Assembly: GCA_016713365.1 (NCBI GenBank)
Contig: JADJPG010000031.1
Span: forward strand, 1-64,000
DNA: 64,000 bases
Direction: 5' to 3'
DNA from: Verrucomicrobiota bacterium
GTDB lineage: Bacteria > Verrucomicrobiota > Verrucomicrobiia > Limisphaerales > JADJPG01
Shown: piece after piece, positions 17,892 to 27,899 of the stretch
How the letters are laid out: every line of letters begins with the position of its first letter
How positions within the stretch are numbered: the first letter of the stretch is position 1
Made by a program: the position numbers and the translations under genes
Notes under the pieces: generated by a model
Told to the model about the DNA's origin: nothing
Databases searched by the model: none
The model's input: the letters and a program-made list of their open reading frames with translations, nothing else

Positions 17892-19024
17892 GCACTCGTT
17901 CCTCCTCCGCACGCGTGAAGCCCGCCTCGGTGATTCGCCCGCTCGTTCACGATCTGCACGCCTACGTTCCCGGCGAACAGCCAAAGATAAAAGGGCTCAT
18001 CAAGCTCAACACGAACGAGAATCCCTATCCGCCGTCGCCGAAGGTTCTCGCCGCGACGAAGGCCGCCGTGGATGGACGGCTCCGTCTCTACCCGAACCCG
18101 GCCGCGCAGGCGCTGCGCGAGAAGCTGGCGAAACTTCACCGTTGCGCGCCGGAGAACATCATCATCGGCAATGGCTCCGACGAATTGCTCGCGCTGGCGA
18201 CGCGGACGTTCGTGGAGCCCGCCGCCGCCGTGCGTTCCTCCCGCACCGAGCAATCGCGTAGCACCATCCAATATTTCACCCCGAGCTATTCGCTCTATCC
18301 CGTGCTCGCCGCCATTCACGGCGCACGCACCAACGCCGTCCGGCTCAACAGCGAGTTCGCGATTCCCTCGCTCGAAGTGCTGCGCAAGTCGAAGGCGTGG
18401 GACTTCAACGCTGCGCTCACGCTCGTCACTACACCGAATGCGCCGAGCGGACGCGCCTTTACCACCACTGAACTCGACGCGCTCTGCCGTGAACATCGCG
18501 GCGTGGTCATCCTCGATGAAGCCTACGTCGATTTCGCAGAGGAGAACGCGCTCGCACTCGCGCTGAAGCATCCGCATGTGCTGATCTCACGCACGTTTTC
18601 TAAGGCTTACTCGCTCTGCTTCCAACGTGTCGGCTACTTCGTCGGCCATCCGGAACTGATCGCCGCGCTGGACAAGTTGCGCGACAGCTACAACGTCAAT
18701 GGCCTCGGCCAGATTGCCGCGCTCGCGACGCTCGACGATCTGCCGTACTACCGGACGAACTTCCGTCGAATCAAAGCCACGCGCGCCCGCCTGACCAGTT
18801 CTCTGGCGCAACTCGGCTTTTCCGTGCTGCCGAGCCAGACGAACTTCATTCTCGCCCGCCCGCCGAAGTTCGCCGCGAGGGAATGGCTGGAGAAGCTGCG
18901 CGCCCGGAAGATTCTCGTGCGCTGGTTTTCCTATCCCGAGGTGAAGGACTACATCCGCATCACCATCGGCACCGACGCGGAAGCCGACGCCCTCCTACGC
19001 GCGGCAAAAAAAATCCTCGCCTGA
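17888..19024 (+). CDS. hisC: Histidinol-phosphate aminotransferase
   Basis: PLP-dependent aminotransferase of 378 residues that converts imidazole-acetol phosphate to histidinol phosphate. Visible: LIKLNTNENPYPPSP at the start, GNGSDELLALATRTF, YFTPSYSLYP, TTPNAPSGRAF, VILDEAYVDFAEEN, and the PLP lysine in ISRTFSKAYSLCFQRVGY. The C-terminal domain ends with YIRITIGTDAEADAL. ATG 17888 overlaps the hisD stop (ATGA). A slightly long insertion (SSRTEQSRST, about residues 117-126) follows the Val-Glu-Pro loop. The 3' end of the gene also contains the terminator hairpin used by the convergent gene. Confidence 0.95.
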   Translation: MSTRSSSARVKPASVIRPLVHDLHAYVPGEQPKIKGLIKLNTNENPYPPSPKVLAATKAAVDGRLRLYPNPAAQALREKLAKLHRCAPENIIIGNGSDELLALATRTFVEPAAAVRSSRTEQSRSTIQYFTPSYSLYPVLAAIHGARTNAVRLNSEFAIPSLEVLRKSKAWDFNAALTLVTTPNAPSGRAFTTTELDALCREHRGVVILDEAYVDFAEENALALALKHPHVLISRTFSKAYSLCFQRVGYFVGHPELIAALDKLRDSYNVNGLGQIAALATLDDLPYYRTNFRRIKATRARLTSSLAQLGFSVLPSQTNFILARPPKFAAREWLEKLRARKILVRWFSYPEVKDYIRITIGTDAEADALLRAAKKILA

Positions 19025-19037
19025 TTTCTCAGGCGAG
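19006..19037 (-). terminator. Intrinsic terminator for the PEP-hydrolase-family gene, embedded in the hisC 3' end
   Basis: Perfect 9-base stem CTCGCCTGA (19016-19024) and TCAGGCGAG (19029-19037) with a TTTC loop. The plus-strand A-run at 19006-19013 gives a U-run on the minus strand just after the stem. It overlaps the last codons of hisC, so it serves the convergent gene ending at 19067. Confidence 0.8.
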
Positions 19038-19066
19038 AACGAGAGATTCAATTCGGGCGATTCCGC

Positions 19067-19957
19067 TTACTTCTTGGCGAAGGGCTTCAAAGCCGACTTC
19101 TGCACGGGAATCTTTTTGAACTTCTGTGTGAGCTTCGTGAGCGAATCCTCGACCGCGAGCCGCTCAAGACTCGACGCGCCGACGAAACCGACGCAGTCCG
19201 TGTGCTGGTTGATATAAGCCGCGTCTTCCGGTGTGCAGATCGGTCCGCCGTGCGAGAGGAAGATGATGTCCTTCCGCACCTTCTTAGCGCCATCGATGAT
19301 CGACTGCGTGCGCTTCACGGCGTCGTCCATCGTGCAGACCGCGCCTTGCACGCCGATGCTGCCGCCGACCGTCGTTCCGACGTGGGCGATGATGGCGTCC
19401 GCACCGGCTTCCGCCATCGCCTTGGCTTCGTCCGCAGTAGCAACGTAAACGACGGTGAACAAATCCATCTTCCGGGCGAGAGCGACCATCTCGAACTCCT
19501 GCTTCACGCTCATGCCCGTCTCTTCGAGCACGCGGCGGAAGAGTCCGTCCACGATGGTGTGCGTTGGGAAGTTGTTCACGCCACTGAATCCCATGTCCTT
19601 CACCTGCTTCAGCCAGTGCCACATGCGCCGGCGCGGATCAGTGGCATGCACGCCGCAAATCACCGGAATCTCTTCGACGACCGGCAAGACTTCGTGTTCG
19701 CCGATCTCCATCGCGATCGCGTTGGCGTCACCGTAGGCCATCAAGCCGCACGTCGAGCCGCGGCCGGCCATGCGGAAACGACCGGAGTTATAGATGATGA
19801 TGAGGTCCGCGCCGCCCTTTTCGATAAACTTGGCGCTGATGCCCGTGCCGGCGCCGGCCGCGATGATCGGCTGGCCCTTCTTCAACTGCGCGCGGAGACG
19901 ATCAACAACTTCCTTGCGGGTGTAGGGATTTCCTTTTCCGGTCCAGGGGTTTGGCAT
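19067..19957 (-). CDS. Phosphoenolpyruvate hydrolase family TIM-barrel protein
   Basis: Protein of 296 residues of the PEP-hydrolase-like family (formerly annotated TIM-barrel signal transduction protein, PF09370). Typical stretches are PIIAAGAGTGISAKFIEKGG, DLIIIYNSGRFRMAGRGS, VICGVHATDPRRRM, GVNNFPTHTIVDGLFR, ADAIIAHVGTTVGGSIG and IIFLSHGGPICTPEDA. The family is often fused or adjacent to a Tm-1-like (UPF0261) ATP-binding protein; none is in the window, so this copy stands alone. The reaction in bacteria is not established. ATG 19957 is the start. The upstream 200 bases are shared with the divergent giant secreted protein gene. Confidence 0.85.
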   Translation of the reverse strand: MPNPWTGKGNPYTRKEVVDRLRAQLKKGQPIIAAGAGTGISAKFIEKGGADLIIIYNSGRFRMAGRGSTCGLMAYGDANAIAMEIGEHEVLPVVEEIPVICGVHATDPRRRMWHWLKQVKDMGFSGVNNFPTHTIVDGLFRRVLEETGMSVKQEFEMVALARKMDLFTVVYVATADEAKAMAEAGADAIIAHVGTTVGGSIGVQGAVCTMDDAVKRTQSIIDGAKKVRKDIIFLSHGGPICTPEDAAYINQHTDCVGFVGASSLERLAVEDSLTKLTQKFKKIPVQKSALKPFAKK

Positions 19958-20165
19958 GGTGACAAATTGTTTTGGTTTAGTTGGGCATCAAGACGTTCTT
20001 GAATCGCATGGATTCTGGGCCAGCGAAGACCCGAAAATCAACTGTCGAAACAACCGGATTGATTCATCTCGGCGCTTGGTTCTTAACCGCCCGTCGGTTA
20101 CCGTCGATTGTTTCCTAAACTCACGATCCTGAGTCGCCGGCTCACGATCCATCGCTGTAACTGAC

Positions 20166-23100
20166 ATGAAGTATTGTCCTGCTCACCTCGTCGTCCTCGC
20201 GCTCCTCTGCACACTCGTCGCGACATCGCTGCCGCTGCGCGCCGCCGATGACGTCGTCATCTCCGAGTTCGCCGCCAGCAATTCGAACGGCCTGCGCGAC
20301 GAGGACGGCGCTTACTCCGACTGGATCGAAGTCTTCAACGCCGGCACCAACGCAGTGAACCTCGCGGGCTGGGGACTCAGCGACAGCTCAGGGGACCGCT
20401 TCAAGTGGCAGTTCCCCAGCACCAATCTCTCGGCCGGCAGTTTCCTGACCGTGTTCGCCTCCGGCAAAGACCGCCGGATAGCCGGCGCACCGCTGCACGC
20501 AAACTTCCAGCTCAGCGCGAGCGGAGAGTTCCTCGCGCTCACGCGTCCGGATGGCACATCGACGACCGAGCTCGATCCGTATCCTGAACAGTTCGCGAAT
20601 ATCAGTTACGGCGTCGGTCAAAACCTCCAGGTCACATTGTTGGTCTCGAACTCGTCGCCCGCCCGCGTCTTCCTGCCCACGGCGGACATCGGCCTCAGCT
20701 GGATCTCGAACAACTTTTCCGATGCCAGCTGGATCGCCGCGACAAACGGCATCGGCTACCAGAACTACATCTCCGGATTCGCCGTCCGGAACATCCGCGC
20801 GAACATCGGCGTGTGCGATCTCGCCACTGCGGAATCCGTGGCCGTCACTCCATCCCAGCAAGCGGCCATCTTCACCGCGAACCCGGCGACGATTAATTAC
20901 GAGAACACCGGCGGCGGCGCGAACTTCCTCGGCGATCTCACCTTCCCCGGGCTGACCCTCGGCGTGGACGCGGACAACTTCGTCACCGAAGCCACCGGCA
21001 TCATTACGATTCCCACTTCGGGCAGCTGGACGTTTGGCGTGAACAGCGATGACGGCTTCACCTGCTCGATCGGTGTGAACACGTTTTCGTATCCGACTCC
21101 GCGCGGCCCCGGCGACACCTTCGCCACGTTCAACCTGGCGGCTGGCGACTATCCCGTGCGCCTGCTCTTCTACGAATGCGGCGGTGGATCCGAAGTCGAG
21201 TTCTTCGCGGCCTCGGGCGTCCACAGCGGGTTCAATGCGAACTTCCGGCTCGTCGGCAACACGGCGGGGGGCGGGCTCGCGGTGAAATCGCTTCCCGGCA
21301 ACAGCACGAGTGGAAACTTCCGTCCGCTCATCGCCACCGACGTGCAGACGAACATGCTGAACAAGACGCGCTCGGCCTACATTCGCCTGCCCTTCAACGT
21401 GCCCAATCCCGCGACCTTCAGCGCGCTCCGCTTGAAGATGAAATACGACGACGGCTTCGTCGCGTATCTGAACGGCGTGGAAGTCGCGCACCGGAACGTG
21501 CCCGCTTCCGTCGCGTGGAATTCCTCCGCCAGTTCGAATCGCTCCAACGAACTCGCACTCGCGTTTGAGGACATCGATCTGCCCGGCGCCGCCAGTCTGC
21601 TTCTCACCGGCGACAACGTCCTCGCCATCCACGGCCTGAACGACACCACGACCAGCACGGAATTTCTGCAACTCGTGGAGTTCGGTGAGTATCGCGTGAC
21701 CGGCCTGACTAATCACTACTTCAGCACGCCTTCGCCGGGCGCGGTGAACGGCAACGGCTTCTTCGCGTTCGTCAAGAATCTGAAGTTCACGCCTGGACGC
21801 GGCTGGTTCGACACCACCAACTTCACCGTCACGATCACCAGCGCGACGCCCGGTGTCACCATTCGCTACACGACGAACGGCACCGCACCGACCACGACGA
21901 GTGGATTGATCTACACGAGCGCCGGCATTCCGATTGGCGGCACCACGCTGCTGCGAGCCATCGGCTATCGCAGTGGATTTGAGCCGACAGAAGTCGAGAC
22001 GCACTCGTATCTCTTCCTGAACCAGATTCAGGCGCAGAGCACGAACGTGAATTGGATCGGCGGCAGCTCGGAGAATTACACGCTCGCGCCGAGCATCACC
22101 CAGAGCGCGCTCTACGGCCCGACCTTCAAGAGCGATTTGATGAGCATTCCCACGCTCAGCATCGTCGCCGCGCGCGACGACATCTTCGGCCCAAGCGGCT
22201 TCTGGTCGAATCCGCAGGCGGAAGGCGTCGCGTGGGAACGCGCCTGCTCGCTCGAATACATGCGCCCCGATGGCGAGGACGGATTCCATCTCAACGCCGG
22301 CATTCGCATCCAAGGCGGCGCCAGTCGCAGCCTTGTGCCGAAGCACGGCATGCGCGTGCTCTTCAAAAACATCTACGGCAACGGCAAGCTGAAGTATCCG
22401 CTCTATCCCGATTCACCCGTGCAGGAATTCGACACGCTCACGCTTCACGCCACGTTCAACGATCACTGGCTCTGGGGCGGGCAAGCAGCGCAGATGATTC
22501 GCGACCAATGGTGCCGCGACACGCAGAACGCCATGGGCGGCTTCGGCCCGCACGGCACCTACGCGCACGTGTACCTCAACGGCATCTACTGGGGCGTTTA
22601 CAACATCGGCGAGAAAGGCGACGGCAGCTACGCGGCCAGCTATCTCGGCGGCGAGAAGGAGGAATACGACGCCTTCAACTCGGACGAAAACATCGACGGC
22701 AATACCATCGCTTGGAACACCATGTTCAGTCTCGCTGATGCTGGCATCACCAACGACACCGCCTACACGAACATCAGCCAGTATTTGAACATCCCGAACT
22801 TCATCGACTACATGCTGGTGAACTTCTACGCCGCGAACACCGACTGGCCGTGGCACAACTGGAACGCTGCGCGCCGTCGCGTGCCGGGCGCGGGATTCCA
22901 TTTCTTCTCGTGGGACGCGGAATGGACCTTCGGCATCGGCAACGACGTGAACTCCGATCGCACTGGCCTTGGCGATGGTTCGCCCGGACGACTCTATGCC
23001 GCGTTGCGCGCCCACCCTGAATTTCGTCGGCTGTTCGGTGACCACGCCCAGAAGCATCTGCTCAATGGGGGCGTTCTCACTCCCGCTGCCGCCGATGCGC

Positions 23101-26100
23101 GCTGGATGAAACGTGCCGCGGAGATCGATCGGGCCATTGTTCCCGAATCCGCGCGCTGGGGTAACGGCAACACCCGCCAGACCTGGCTCACCGCGCAGTC
23201 CAGCGTTCGGTCCTGGTTCCCACAACGCTCGTCCATCCTGCTCAACCAACTGCGAAACGCCGGACTCTATCCACAGCTCAACGCGCCAGGCTTCTCGCAA
23301 CTCGGCGGATTGGTTCCGCCGAACTACTCGCTCGCACTCACAAACCCCAACGCAGCCGGAACGATCTACTTCACGCTGGATGGTTCCGATCCGCGGCTCT
23401 GGGGCGGAGCAGTCGCCGCTTCCGCGCGAGCCTACACCGGGGCGCTCACGCTCACCAACGCCGCGTTCATCCGGGCCCGCGTTCGCAACGGCACCGACTG
23501 GAGCGCGCTCATCGAAGCGACCTTCTACGTCGTGCAGGATTTCGCCGGGCTCACCGTCACTGAGATCATGTATCGCCCGCTGCCGCTCACGCCGTTCGGT
23601 AGCGACGACCTGGAGTTCATCGAGTTGAAGAACACCGGCACCAACACGCTCGACCTGAGCGGACTGCAGTTCACCTCCGGCATCACGTTCAGCTTCACCA
23701 ACGGCACACGTCTCGCACCCGGCGCGTTCCTCGTGCTGGCGTCCTCGAGCAGTGGAATGGCGTTGCGCTATCCGGGCGTGGCCGTGAACGGCCTCTTCAC
23801 TGGCAAGCTCGACAACAACGGCGAGAAACTCACGCTCGCCCACGTACTCGGCACGAACGTCTTCAGCTTCGCCTACAACAACTCCGTGCCCTGGCCGATC
23901 ACGCCGGACGGCTACGGCTTCTCTCTCGTGCGGGCGAACGTGAGCGGCGATCCCGATGCGTCATCGAGCTGGCGACCCAGTTCGGCGCTCGGCGGTTCAC
24001 CGGGCGCGGATGATCCGGTGTCGAGCATCGCACCCATCGTCATCAACGAGATCCTGACGCACACCGATCTCCCGCAGCTCGACGCGATCGAGCTGTTCAA
24101 TCCCACGACCACGACCGTCAACCTCACCGGTTGGTTTCTCAGCGACGACGCGGCGCAGCCGAAGAAGTTCCGGATTCCCAGCGGCAGCGTCATCGCCGCC
24201 GGCGGATACGCGGTGTTCACTGAATCACAGTTCAACGCGCAGCCGGGTGTTCCGCCGAGCTTCGCGCTGAGTTCCCTCGGCGAATCGCTCTACCTCTTCA
24301 GCGGCGACGCGAACACGAATCTCACCGGCTACAGCCACAGCTTCGACTACGGCGCGGCGGCGAACGGCGTGAGCTTCGGACGCTACATCGTCAGCACCGG
24401 CAGCGAAGACTGGCCGGCGATGACCGGTGTCACGCTCAATGCCGCGAACGCCGCGCCGCGCATCGGCCCCGTCGTCCTCAATGAAGTGATGTATCATCCC
24501 GCGCCCGGCTACGACGAGTTCGTCGAGCTCTACAATTCCAGCGGCGCAACCGTCGCGCTCTACGATCCGGCGTATCCCACGAACGGCTGGCGGTTGAGCG
24601 GCCTCGGTTATTCGTTCTCGAACAACATCACCCTCGGCGCCGGCCAATACCTGTTGCTGGTGAACACCGACCCTGCATCGTTCCGCGTGAAGTACAGCGT
24701 GCCGGTTTCGGTCCAGATTCTTGGTCCGTACGCCGGCAACCTGCAGGACAGCGGCGAGCGTTTGAAACTGGAACGCCCCGATGCTCCGGAGCTCAGCACG
24801 AACGGCAGCATCACGATTCCCTACATCGTCGTGGACGAAGTGCGCTACAACGACAAGCTCCCGTGGCCACCCGGCGCGGACGGCGATGGACCGTCCATTC
24901 AGCGCACCACGCCCCTGGCCTACGGCAACGAGCCGACCAACTGGTTCGCCAGCGGCATCACGCCCGGCGCGGCGAATGTGTTCAACCAGGCGCCAGTCGT
25001 CACACTCACCGCGCCCGCCGATGGAGCGAGCTTCTCCGTTCCCGTCGACGTGTCGCTCAGCGCGACCGCATCGGATTCGGACGGCAGCATCGCGCGCGTC
25101 GAGTTTTACGCCGGCGACGTCCTGCTCGGCATCGCCACCACCGCACCGTTCAACTTCACCTGGTCGAATGCCCCCGTTGGCCCGCACACACTCATCGCCA
25201 AGGCGCGTGACAACGGACTCGCAGTGGCTCCGAGCGCGCCGGTGACGATCACAGTCAACCCGCCGCCCGTCGGCAGCGGCATCGGTTTGCGCGGCGATTA
25301 CTTCGACAACGCGGATTTCACCGGCACGCGCGTGCGCCGAATCGATCCGGTCGTGGACTTCGATTGGGGCAGCGGCCAGCCGGACGCGTCCATCGGCGCC
25401 GATTCCTTCAGCGTGCGCTGGACCGGCCAGGTACAGCCGCGCTTCAGCGAAGCCTACACCTTCTACGTCGTGGGTGATGACGGCGTGCGGCTGTGGGTGA
25501 ACAATCAATTGCTCGTCGATCGCTGGATTGATCAAGGGCCGACCGAGTATTCGGGCATCATCCAACTGCAGGCCGGAAACCTCTACGACATCCGCTTCGA
25601 GTATTACGAGAACGGCGGCGGCGCAGCGGCGCGATTGCTCTGGTCGTCGCCTTCGGTAACGAAGGAAGTCATTCTCTCCGCACAACTCTATCCGCCCGCA
25701 TCCTCGAACCTCCCGCCCATCGTCACACTCACCAGTCCCGCGACCGGCGCGGTCTTCGTGGCGACCTCCACGATCACCCTGGCCGCAGACGCCACAGATC
25801 CGGACGGCACGATCTTCAAGGTCGAGTTCTTCAACGGCACCGCGAAGCTCGGCGAAGACGCGGGCAGCCCGTTCAGTTTCGATTGGGCGAACGTCCCGGC
25901 GGGCAATCACACGCTGCGCGCGATCGGCACCGATGACAGCGGAATCATCCGCACCAGTGCACCGGTGAACATTTCCGTGGTCGCCGGCTTCACCCGGAAT
26001 CTGACGCTCATCAGCACCGGCGCCATCTGGCGATATCGTGACACAGGCGAGAACCTGCAGAGCGCATGGACTGCCATCCCGTACAACGACACCGGCTGGA

Positions 26101-27149
26101 GCAATGGTCCTGCACAACTCGGTTACGGCGATGGCGATGAACGTACGGTGGTCAGCTTCGGCCCGAACAGCGGCGCGAAGTACATCACCACGTATTTCCG
26201 GAACAGCTTCGTCGTCGATGACCCGGCGGCGTTCAGCAGCTTGAACCTGCGCCTGCTGCGCGATGACGGCGCTGTCGTTTACCTGAATGGTTCGGAGATC
26301 TACCGCAACAACATGCCCGGCGGTCCCATCGACTATCTCACAACCGCGTCCGGCAGCGTTCCGGACGAAACGACCTTCTACTCCAGCCCGGTGAATCCGG
26401 GTTACCTCGTTCCCGGCACGAACGTCATCGCCGTGGAAATGCATCAGGCGGGCGGCACGAGCAGCGACCTCAGCTTCGACTTCGAACTGACCGGCGTGCA
26501 GAACTTCCTCGCGCCGACCATCGTGACGCAGCCTGAAAGTCAGTCCGCCGCCGGCGGCAGCACCGTTTCATTCGGCGTCGTCGCGAACGGCACCGCACCG
26601 CTCCGTTATCAATGGCGGCTCAACGGCACCGCGTTACCCGGGGCGACGAATTCCGGCTTCAGCATCGCCAGCGCCCAAGCGGGCGACGCCGGGAATTACA
26701 CCGTGGTCATCACGAACATCGCGGGCGCAGTGACCAGTGTCGTCGCGACGCTCACCATCTCCACGGACGACTCAGACGGCGACGGCATGCCCGACGTGTG
26801 GGAGGAAACTTACGGTCTAAAGAAGCTCGTCAACGACGCCAATCTAGACGCCGATGGCGACGGCTTGAGCAATCTCGCGGAGTTTACCGCCGGCACCAAT
26901 CCGCAAGATGCTGCCAGTGCGCTACGCGTTGAAGAGATCACCGCTGCGGGCAGTGCACGGATGCTGAGTTTCAACGCCGTATCCAATCGCACCTACTCCG
27001 TGCTGTTCCGTGATGACGTCGCGGCGACAGGCTGGTCCAAGCTCATCGATGTGCCCGCCCGAACCACCAACCGGCTCGAGCGCCTGACCGATTCGCAACC
27101 GCCCGGACCGACACGGTTCTACCGGCTGGTCACCCCGGCCCTGCCTTGA
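20166..27149 (+). CDS. Giant secreted modular protein with CotH kinase, lamin-tail, PA14 and Ig domains
   Basis: A 2327-residue extracellular protein with signal peptide 1-27. Rough order: lamin-tail domain (28-135); PA14-like sugar-binding segment (258-340, TSGSWTFGVNSDDG); chitobiase-C-like beta domain (548-612); CotH-type kinase region (658-980, including GIRIQGGASR and FFSWDAEWTFGIGND); second chitobiase-C-like domain (1038-1125); three more lamin-tail domains (about 1125-1245, 1290-1400, 1432-1598); Ig-like domain (1608-1698); clear PA14 (1702-1842); Ig-like (1848-1938); galactose-binding-like region (1940-2110); Ig (2115-2200); thrombospondin-type-3 calcium repeats (DSDGDGMPD, DADGDGLSN); and a C-terminal beta module ending FYRLVTPALP. 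It probably sits on the cell surface or binds polysaccharide; the kinase-like part may phosphorylate secreted proteins. The C-terminal module recurs in the subtilase at 55607-58180. Long antisense frames here are shadows. Confidence 0.93.
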   Translation: MKYCPAHLVVLALLCTLVATSLPLRAADDVVISEFAASNSNGLRDEDGAYSDWIEVFNAGTNAVNLAGWGLSDSSGDRFKWQFPSTNLSAGSFLTVFASGKDRRIAGAPLHANFQLSASGEFLALTRPDGTSTTELDPYPEQFANISYGVGQNLQVTLLVSNSSPARVFLPTADIGLSWISNNFSDASWIAATNGIGYQNYISGFAVRNIRANIGVCDLATAESVAVTPSQQAAIFTANPATINYENTGGGANFLGDLTFPGLTLGVDADNFVTEATGIITIPTSGSWTFGVNSDDGFTCSIGVNTFSYPTPRGPGDTFATFNLAAGDYPVRLLFYECGGGSEVEFFAASGVHSGFNANFRLVGNTAGGGLAVKSLPGNSTSGNFRPLIATDVQTNMLNKTRSAYIRLPFNVPNPATFSALRLKMKYDDGFVAYLNGVEVAHRNVPASVAWNSSASSNRSNELALAFEDIDLPGAASLLLTGDNVLAIHGLNDTTTSTEFLQLVEFGEYRVTGLTNHYFSTPSPGAVNGNGFFAFVKNLKFTPGRGWFDTTNFTVTITSATPGVTIRYTTNGTAPTTTSGLIYTSAGIPIGGTTLLRAIGYRSGFEPTEVETHSYLFLNQIQAQSTNVNWIGGSSENYTLAPSITQSALYGPTFKSDLMSIPTLSIVAARDDIFGPSGFWSNPQAEGVAWERACSLEYMRPDGEDGFHLNAGIRIQGGASRSLVPKHGMRVLFKNIYGNGKLKYPLYPDSPVQEFDTLTLHATFNDHWLWGGQAAQMIRDQWCRDTQNAMGGFGPHGTYAHVYLNGIYWGVYNIGEKGDGSYAASYLGGEKEEYDAFNSDENIDGNTIAWNTMFSLADAGITNDTAYTNISQYLNIPNFIDYMLVNFYAANTDWPWHNWNAARRRVPGAGFHFFSWDAEWTFGIGNDVNSDRTGLGDGSPGRLYAALRAHPEFRRLFGDHAQKHLLNGGVLTPAAADARWMKRAAEIDRAIVPESARWGNGNTRQTWLTAQSSVRSWFPQRSSILLNQLRNAGLYPQLNAPGFSQLGGLVPPNYSLALTNPNAAGTIYFTLDGSDPRLWGGAVAASARAYTGALTLTNAAFIRARVRNGTDWSALIEATFYVVQDFAGLTVTEIMYRPLPLTPFGSDDLEFIELKNTGTNTLDLSGLQFTSGITFSFTNGTRLAPGAFLVLASSSSGMALRYPGVAVNGLFTGKLDNNGEKLTLAHVLGTNVFSFAYNNSVPWPITPDGYGFSLVRANVSGDPDASSSWRPSSALGGSPGADDPVSSIAPIVINEILTHTDLPQLDAIELFNPTTTTVNLTGWFLSDDAAQPKKFRIPSGSVIAAGGYAVFTESQFNAQPGVPPSFALSSLGESLYLFSGDANTNLTGYSHSFDYGAAANGVSFGRYIVSTGSEDWPAMTGVTLNAANAAPRIGPVVLNEVMYHPAPGYDEFVELYNSSGATVALYDPAYPTNGWRLSGLGYSFSNNITLGAGQYLLLVNTDPASFRVKYSVPVSVQILGPYAGNLQDSGERLKLERPDAPELSTNGSITIPYIVVDEVRYNDKLPWPPGADGDGPSIQRTTPLAYGNEPTNWFASGITPGAANVFNQAPVVTLTAPADGASFSVPVDVSLSATASDSDGSIARVEFYAGDVLLGIATTAPFNFTWSNAPVGPHTLIAKARDNGLAVAPSAPVTITVNPPPVGSGIGLRGDYFDNADFTGTRVRRIDPVVDFDWGSGQPDASIGADSFSVRWTGQVQPRFSEAYTFYVVGDDGVRLWVNNQLLVDRWIDQGPTEYSGIIQLQAGNLYDIRFEYYENGGGAAARLLWSSPSVTKEVILSAQLYPPASSNLPPIVTLTSPATGAVFVATSTITLAADATDPDGTIFKVEFFNGTAKLGEDAGSPFSFDWANVPAGNHTLRAIGTDDSGIIRTSAPVNISVVAGFTRNLTLISTGAIWRYRDTGENLQSAWTAIPYNDTGWSNGPAQLGYGDGDERTVVSFGPNSGAKYITTYFRNSFVVDDPAAFSSLNLRLLRDDGAVVYLNGSEIYRNNMPGGPIDYLTTASGSVPDETTFYSSPVNPGYLVPGTNVIAVEMHQAGGTSSDLSFDFELTGVQNFLAPTIVTQPESQSAAGGSTVSFGVVANGTAPLRYQWRLNGTALPGATNSGFSIASAQAGDAGNYTVVITNIAGAVTSVVATLTISTDDSDGDGMPDVWEETYGLKKLVNDANLDADGDGLSNLAEFTAGTNPQDAASALRVEEITAAGSARMLSFNAVSNRTYSVLFRDDVAATGWSKLIDVPARTTNRLERLTDSQPPGPTRFYRLVTPALP

Positions 27150-27284
27150 GGCCAGAGGGCGCCAGTTGGCGCGGATCACTTGGTTTCCAGGCTGAACTCG
27201 GGACTTGCAAACAAGCCGTTCTTGGCTAATTTCCACGCTCCGCTGTTCCCGGATCAACCGGGCGGCGCTTGAGAACATCGATTT

Positions 27285-27842
27285 ATGGCAACAGCAAACG
27301 ACCTCCGCCGCGGCATGGCGATTAGTTACAACGGCGACGTCACGGTCGTCCTCGACATGCAGCACCGCACGCCGGGCAACCTCCGCGCCTTCGTGCAGGC
27401 CTCCCTCCGCAGCCTCCGCACTGGCAAAACCTCCGACGTGCGCTTCAGCTCCACCGAGAAAATCGAAGTGGTGCCGATGATGACCAAGAAGATGGAGTAC
27501 AGCTACAAGGACGGCGAAGACTACGTTTTCTCGGACCCTGAAACCTACGAGACCGTGACGCTCACGCCCGAGCTCGTTGGCGACGCAAAGAATTACATGG
27601 TCGAGAACGGTCAGGTCACCATGACGTTCGTGGATGACAAGGCGGTTCAGATCGAAGTGCCGCCCAGCGTGGTTCTCACCGTGACCGATGCTCCGGAAGG
27701 TGTCCGCGGCGATTCCGCCAACAACGTCCAGAAGGCCATCGTGCTCGAAACCGGCATCACCGTTCAGGCCCCGCTCTTCATCAAGACCGGCGAGAAGATC
27801 AAGGTGGATACCCGCACGGGCAAATACATGGAACGCGCCTGA
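27285..27842 (+). CDS. efp: Translation elongation factor P
   Basis: EF-P (185 residues) relieves ribosome stalling at polyproline. Domain I starts ANDLRRGMAISYNGDVTVVL, followed by the KOW-like loop, an OB domain (EYSYKDGEDYVFSDPETYETVTL) and a C-terminal domain ending TGEKIKVDTRTGKYMERA, all well conserved. The tip of domain I reads HRTPGNLRAF: the position that is Lys34 in E. coli (target of EpmA) or Arg32 in EarP-type factors is Asn32 here. The protein may therefore work unmodified or with an unknown partner. No epmA, epmB or earP gene is in the window. Start ATG 27285; a terminator follows the stop. Confidence 0.96.
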   Translation: MATANDLRRGMAISYNGDVTVVLDMQHRTPGNLRAFVQASLRSLRTGKTSDVRFSSTEKIEVVPMMTKKMEYSYKDGEDYVFSDPETYETVTLTPELVGDAKNYMVENGQVTMTFVDDKAVQIEVPPSVVLTVTDAPEGVRGDSANNVQKAIVLETGITVQAPLFIKTGEKIKVDTRTGKYMERA

Positions 27843-27869
27843 GCGACCTTCACGCAATTTTCCTCCCAC

Positions 27870-27896
27870 AAAGCCCACCAGACCGGCGGGCTTTTT
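27870..27896 (+). terminator. Intrinsic terminator after efp
   Basis: Stem AAAGCCC (27870-27876) and GGGCTTT (27888-27894) with an 11-base loop and a T-run to 27896. It lies between the convergent efp and trpF genes; the U-run favours the plus strand. Confidence 0.8.
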
Positions 27897-27899
27897 CGT

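Noticed and set aside
20388..22346. 652-codon minus-strand frame
   Set aside because: Shadow within the same giant gene; Arg/Glu/Val-rich composition without motifs.
24225..26444. 739-codon minus-strand frame inside the giant secreted protein gene
   Set aside because: Mirror of high-GC third-position bias; the plus strand has clear domains throughout.
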